This document shows positions 4,488-7,223 of a stretch of 7,223 bases of DNA, piece after piece; position 1 is the first letter of the stretch; the number at the start of each line of letters is the position of its first letter. The notes under the pieces were generated by a model. It was not told the DNA's origin. It searched no databases and saw only the letters and a program-made list of their open reading frames with translations. This stretch comes from an uncultured Clostridia bacterium (lineage in GTDB: Bacteria > Bacillota > Clostridia > Oscillospirales > CAG-272). Made by a program: the position numbers and the translations under genes. The stretch covers positions 1 to 7,223 of the forward strand of contig CALCTA010000142.1 of the NCBI GenBank assembly GCA_937893945.1, read 5' to 3'.

Positions 4488-4492
4488 GGAGG
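4486..4492 (+). promoter_or_regulatory. Shine-Dalgarno site that fixes the rplO start
   Basis: AAGGAGG overlaps the rpmD stop and lies 8 nt before ATG 4501. An in-frame TTG at 4465 would extend L15 by 12 residues into rpmD but has no SD site and no family support, so ATG 4501 is used. Confidence 0.85.
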
Positions 4493-4500
4493 AGAGACGA

Positions 4501-4941
4501 ATGAAACTGAATGAACTTTCACCCGCACAGGGCTCTGCTAAGGCAGCGTACCGCAAGGGTAGAGGCGCAGGTTCCGGTAACGGCAAGACTGCCGGCAAGG
4601 GACACAAGGGACAGAACGCTCGCTCCGGTGGCGGTGTTCGCGTTGGTTTTGAGGGAGGTCAGCTTCCTCTTTACAGAAAGCTTCCCAAGAGAGGCTTTAA
4701 GAACAGATTTGCTGTTAACTACGCTGTCGTTAACGTAGCTGCTCTCAACAGATTTGAGGATGGCGCTGTTGTTGACGTAGAGGCACTCAAGGCAGCAAAG
4801 CTCGTTCGCAAGGAGCTCGACGGTGTCAAGATCCTCGGCAACGGTGAGCTTACTAAAAAATTAACTGTCAAAGCGACAGTCTTTTCCGCAACAGCGAAAG
4901 AAAAGATAGAAGCAGCAGGTGGAAAGACAGAGGAGGTATAA
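4501..4941 (+). CDS. rplO: 50S ribosomal protein L15
   Basis: The 146-residue product is L15, a 23S rRNA-binding assembly protein with a long basic N-terminal extension that threads into the subunit. That extension is clear: MKLNELSPAQGSAKAAYRKGRG, then the glycine/lysine-rich GAGSGNGKTAGKGHKGQNARSGGGVRVGFEGGQLPLYRKLPKRGFKNRF (about 22-70). The folded domain follows, with VNVAALNRFEDGAVVDVEALKAAKLV (77-102), LDGVKILGNGELTKKLTVKATVFSATAKEKIEAAGG (107-141). Length is normal. It is 13 nt after rpmD, and its last codons contain AGGAGG (4931-4936), the SD site of secY, so the membrane channel gene is translationally linked to ribosomal-protein genes. Confidence 0.97.
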   Translation: MKLNELSPAQGSAKAAYRKGRGAGSGNGKTAGKGHKGQNARSGGGVRVGFEGGQLPLYRKLPKRGFKNRFAVNYAVVNVAALNRFEDGAVVDVEALKAAKLVRKELDGVKILGNGELTKKLTVKATVFSATAKEKIEAAGGKTEEV

Positions 4942-4944
4942 GTT

Positions 4945-6294
4945 ATGTTCAAGACGCTGAAAAACTCCTGGAAGATACCGGAGCTTAAGAATAAGCTTCT
5001 CTTTACATTGCTTATCGTTATCCTTTACCGTCTCGGATCAGCTATTCCTGTGCCTTACGTAAACGTTCTGGCAAAGGATGCTATGGCTGATTACTGGTCC
5101 GGAGGAAACATCCTTTCCTTCGTAAACCTTCTTACAGGTGGAGCACTTGGACAGGGAACTCTCTTTGCTCTCGGTGTATCACCTTACATCACCGCTTCCA
5201 TCGTAATGCAGCTCCTTTCCATCGCAATTCCTTACTTCGAGAAGAAGTCTAAGGAAGGCGAAGAAGGAAAGAAGGTCATCAACGCATGGACCCGCGGCGT
5301 AACTATAGTACTTGCGATCATCACTTCTATCGGTTACGTAATGATGCTCAATAGCTACGGTATGCTCCTTAAGGAAGCAAACGTATTCGTTTACTTCGTA
5401 ATGGTATCCTGCTACTGTGCAGGTGCAGCCCTCGTTATGTGGCTCGCAGAGAGAATCAACGATCACGGTATCGGCAACGGTATCTCCATCATCCTCTTTG
5501 CAAACATCATTTCAGGTATCCCCGGTCAGCTCGCAGAGCTTTGGACAACTTCCTTCTCAAACCCCGTAACAGGTGGCTTTGACGTATGGGGACTTATCGT
5601 TTCCATTCTCTTCGTGGTTGGTCTCCTCGCTATGCTTATGCTTATCGTTTGGATGTCCGACGCGGAAAGAAGAATTCCGATCCAGTACGCTAAGCGTGTT
5701 GTAGGCAGAAAGATGTACGGCGGTCAGAATACTAACCTTCCTATCAAGGTTAATATGTCCGGCGTTATGCCCATCATCTTCGCTAACTCCATAGTTGCGC
5801 TTCTTCCTACGATCGCAAGCTTTATCGCACAGAAGAATCAGGATAACTGGTTTGTTAAGTTTGTTGAGAACTGGTTCAGTCCTACAACTTGGCCTTACCT
5901 CATCGTATTCTTCGTGCTTCTGATCGCTTTCGCATACTTCTACGTAGCGATCTCCTTCAACCCCATCGAAGTTGCTAACAACATCAAGAACAACGGTGGC
6001 GCGATCCCCGGAATCCGTTCCGGAAGACCTACCGTAGATTTCATCAAGAAGGTGCTTGGCAAGATCACTCTCGTTGGCGCACTTCTCGTTGCAGTTATCG
6101 CATGCGTTCCTATGATAGCAGGTATCATTCTTGCTATGGACGTATTCGTAGTTGAGGGCGTTGCGAGATTCCCCATCAGCGCAATGGCGTTCGGCGGATC
6201 TTCTATGATGATCGTTGTTGGTGTTGCAATCGAAACGACTCGTGAGCTTGAGGCTCAGATGTCGCTCAGAAATTACAAGGGCTTCCTTGATTGA
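4945..6294 (+). CDS. secY: Preprotein translocase channel subunit SecY
   Basis: The 449-residue protein is SecY, the pore of the SecYEG complex that moves unfolded proteins across, or laterally into, the cytoplasmic membrane with SecA or the ribosome. Ten hydrophobic segments are visible at about residues 18-37, 72-97, 117-137, 147-168, 177-196, 214-237, 272-295, 315-337, 372-397 and 407-430. The first signature GSAIPVPYVN (31-40) follows TM1; the plug region lies around NILSFVNLLTGGALGQ (55-70); LAERINDHGIGNGISIILFANI (167-188) is the second signature at TM5. The cytoplasmic loops ERRIPIQYAKRVVGRKMYGG (241-260) and GGAIPGIRSGRPT (351-363), with R358 at the SecA/ribosome-contact arginine, are intact. 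Spacing to rplO is 3 nt. Length is slightly above the usual 420-445; nothing is missing. Confidence 0.97.
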   Translation: MFKTLKNSWKIPELKNKLLFTLLIVILYRLGSAIPVPYVNVLAKDAMADYWSGGNILSFVNLLTGGALGQGTLFALGVSPYITASIVMQLLSIAIPYFEKKSKEGEEGKKVINAWTRGVTIVLAIITSIGYVMMLNSYGMLLKEANVFVYFVMVSCYCAGAALVMWLAERINDHGIGNGISIILFANIISGIPGQLAELWTTSFSNPVTGGFDVWGLIVSILFVVGLLAMLMLIVWMSDAERRIPIQYAKRVVGRKMYGGQNTNLPIKVNMSGVMPIIFANSIVALLPTIASFIAQKNQDNWFVKFVENWFSPTTWPYLIVFFVLLIAFAYFYVAISFNPIEVANNIKNNGGAIPGIRSGRPTVDFIKKVLGKITLVGALLVAVIACVPMIAGIILAMDVFVVEGVARFPISAMAFGGSSMMIVVGVAIETTRELEAQMSLRNYKGFLD

Positions 6295-6308
6295 TTCGAT
6301 TGAATCCC

Positions 6309-6314
6309 GGAGGA
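6309..6314 (+). promoter_or_regulatory. Shine-Dalgarno site that fixes the adk start
   Basis: GGAGGA lies 5 nt before ATG 6320. An in-frame TTG at 6215 inside secY would add 35 residues with no SD and no family match. Just upstream, GATTC/GAATC (6293-6297/6302-6306) can form a 5-bp hairpin overlapping the secY TGA stop; its stem is too short to interpret. Confidence 0.8.
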
Positions 6315-6319
6315 AAACT

Positions 6320-6961
6320 ATGAATTTAATTCTTATGGGCGCACCTGGTGCCGGTAAAGGCACACAGTCCGAGAAGATCTCGGCTAAGTGGAACATTCCC
6401 GCAGTCTCCACAGGAGATATGCTTCGTGCCGCTGTAAAAGAGGGTACGGAGATGGGAGTTAAGGCTAAATCCTTTATGGATGCAGGCCAGCTCGTTCCCG
6501 ATGAGGTCGTGATCGGCATCATTAAGGACTATTTGTCCTCGGACAAATGCAAAAACGGATTTATACTCGACGGCTTCCCCCGTTCCATTCCTCAGGCAGA
6601 GGCTTTGGACGCAATGGGCGTGAAGATCGACGCGGCTCTCAGTCTTGAGGTCGCTGATGAGAAGATAGTTGAGCGTATGAGCGGTCGTAGGATCTGCTCG
6701 GGCTGCGGCGCTTCTTATCACGTCGTTTATAAAGCTCCCAAGACAGCAGATATTTGTGATGCTTGCGGCGCGTCTCTTTACATCAGAGACGACGATGCAG
6801 CTGAAACTGTTCTGAACCGTCTTAACACCTACCACGCGATCACCGAGCCGCTTAAGGATTTCTATGCGGCAAAGGGACTTCTCATTTGCGTAGAAGGACG
6901 CGAGGAGGTAGCAGACACTACAGCAGCGGTTATGGATGCACTCTCAAAATTTGAGGCGTAA
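6320..6961 (+). CDS. adk: Adenylate kinase, zinc-LID type
   Basis: From ATG 6320 the product has 213 residues, typical of long-form adenylate kinase, which catalyses ATP + AMP = 2 ADP in the cytoplasm. The P-loop GAPGAGKGT is at residues 7-15; STGDMLRAA (30-38) and the AMP-site FILDGFPRS (81-89) are intact. The LID domain is the long kind, with a Cys4 set C126/C129 (CSGC) and C146/C149 (CDAC) expected to bind zinc, as in Gram-positive enzymes; GRR before it and RDDDAAETVLNRL (156-168) after it carry the phosphate-contacting arginines. The gap to secY is 25 nt, the gap to map 2 nt. The secY-adk-map order is standard in Firmicutes. Confidence 0.97.
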   Translation: MNLILMGAPGAGKGTQSEKISAKWNIPAVSTGDMLRAAVKEGTEMGVKAKSFMDAGQLVPDEVVIGIIKDYLSSDKCKNGFILDGFPRSIPQAEALDAMGVKIDAALSLEVADEKIVERMSGRRICSGCGASYHVVYKAPKTADICDACGASLYIRDDDAAETVLNRLNTYHAITEPLKDFYAAKGLLICVEGREEVADTTAAVMDALSKFEA

Positions 6962-6963
6962 GC

Positions 6964-7223
6964 ATGATTCAACTGAAAAATTCTAATCAGATTTCCGCTA
7001 TGATAGAGGCAGGACGCATCACGGGCGAGGCTTTGCTCGTCGCCCGTGAGCACGTCCGCGAGGGAATAAGCACTAAGGAGCTTGACACCCTCATTCGCAG
7101 ACACATTGAAAAATGCGGAGCGAAGCCTTCCTTTCTTGGATACTGCGGATTTCCCGGCTCGGCGTGCATCAGCATAAACGACGAGGTCATTCACGGAATA
7201 CCTTCCGAAAAGAAGATATTGCG
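6964..7223 (+). CDS. map: Methionine aminopeptidase type I, N-terminal part (3' end outside window)
   Basis: ATG 6964 opens a frame that stays open to the window end: 86 codons plus 2 nt. The sequence IQLKNSNQISAMIEAGRITGEALLVAREHVREGISTKELD is the type I methionine aminopeptidase N-terminus, and FLGYCGFPGSACISINDEVIHGIPSEKK (about 57-84) contains the conserved H77, corresponding to the substrate-site histidine of the family. The enzyme removes the initiator methionine from new proteins at the ribosome. The metal-ligand residues lie further on and cannot be checked; family length is about 250 residues, so about two thirds is missing. The start is only 2 nt from the adk stop with a short GAGG (6953-6956) inside adk, so translation is probably coupled to adk. 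Confidence 0.95.
   Translation, partial: MIQLKNSNQISAMIEAGRITGEALLVAREHVREGISTKELDTLIRRHIEKCGAKPSFLGYCGFPGSACISINDEVIHGIPSEKKIL

Noticed and set aside
3783..4607. Antisense open frame of 274 codons opposite rpsE, rpmD and rplO
   Set aside because: Covers three confidently identified ribosomal-protein genes on the + strand; no domain, no SD support, low-complexity shadow composition.
6215..6319. Longer adenylate kinase starting at TTG 6215 inside secY
   Set aside because: No SD site, overlap with conserved SecY C-terminus, and the added 35 residues match no Adk N-terminus; ATG 6320 has GGAGGA and yields the canonical start of the P-loop strand.
5557..6522. Antisense open frame of 321 codons opposite secY and adk
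   Set aside because: Charged, His/Asp/Asn-rich translation typical of the complement of membrane-protein codons; no family resemblance.

Overview
The window is a 7.2-kb piece of the universally conserved ribosomal-protein gene cluster: the end of the S10 operon, the whole spc operon core, and the secretion and adenylate kinase genes that follow it. All genes are on the + strand. The order is rplP (3' end), rpmC, rpsQ, rplN, rplX, rplE, rpsN, rpsH, rplF, rplR, rpsE, rpmD, rplO, secY, adk, map (5' end). Every gene encodes a recognisable housekeeping protein of near-standard length. I see no frameshift, pseudogene, mobile element, tRNA/rRNA gene, CRISPR array or intrinsic terminator.

The organism is most likely a Firmicute of class Clostridia, possibly a Ruminococcus/Oscillospiraceae-type gut bacterium. 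The genus is an inference from style, not a match. Supporting signs are the 61-residue zinc-binding S14, a Cys4 zinc pattern at the C-terminus of L24, an adenylate kinase with a Cys4 LID, the secY-adk-map order, and strong AGGAGG-type Shine-Dalgarno (SD) sites in front of almost every gene.

Most genes are separated by only 2-25 nt, and several stop codons are fused directly to the next SD site, so the block reads as one polycistronic message with translational coupling. The L16, L29, S17, L14, L24, L5, S14, S8, L6, L18, S5, L30 and L15 products build both ribosomal subunits. SecY forms the membrane channel for exported proteins, Adk balances adenine nucleotides, and Map removes the initiator methionine from new proteins.

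Three gaps break the tight packing: rpsQ-rplN (67 nt), rpsN-rpsH (165 nt) and rplR-rpsE (82 nt). Each carries inverted repeats able to form RNA hairpins without a following U-run on the + strand. They are the least explained parts of the window and the best candidates for processing sites or ribosomal-protein autoregulation. I found no undescribed protein system; the interest lies in these gaps, an apparent loop insertion in L6, and the stop/SD fusions.
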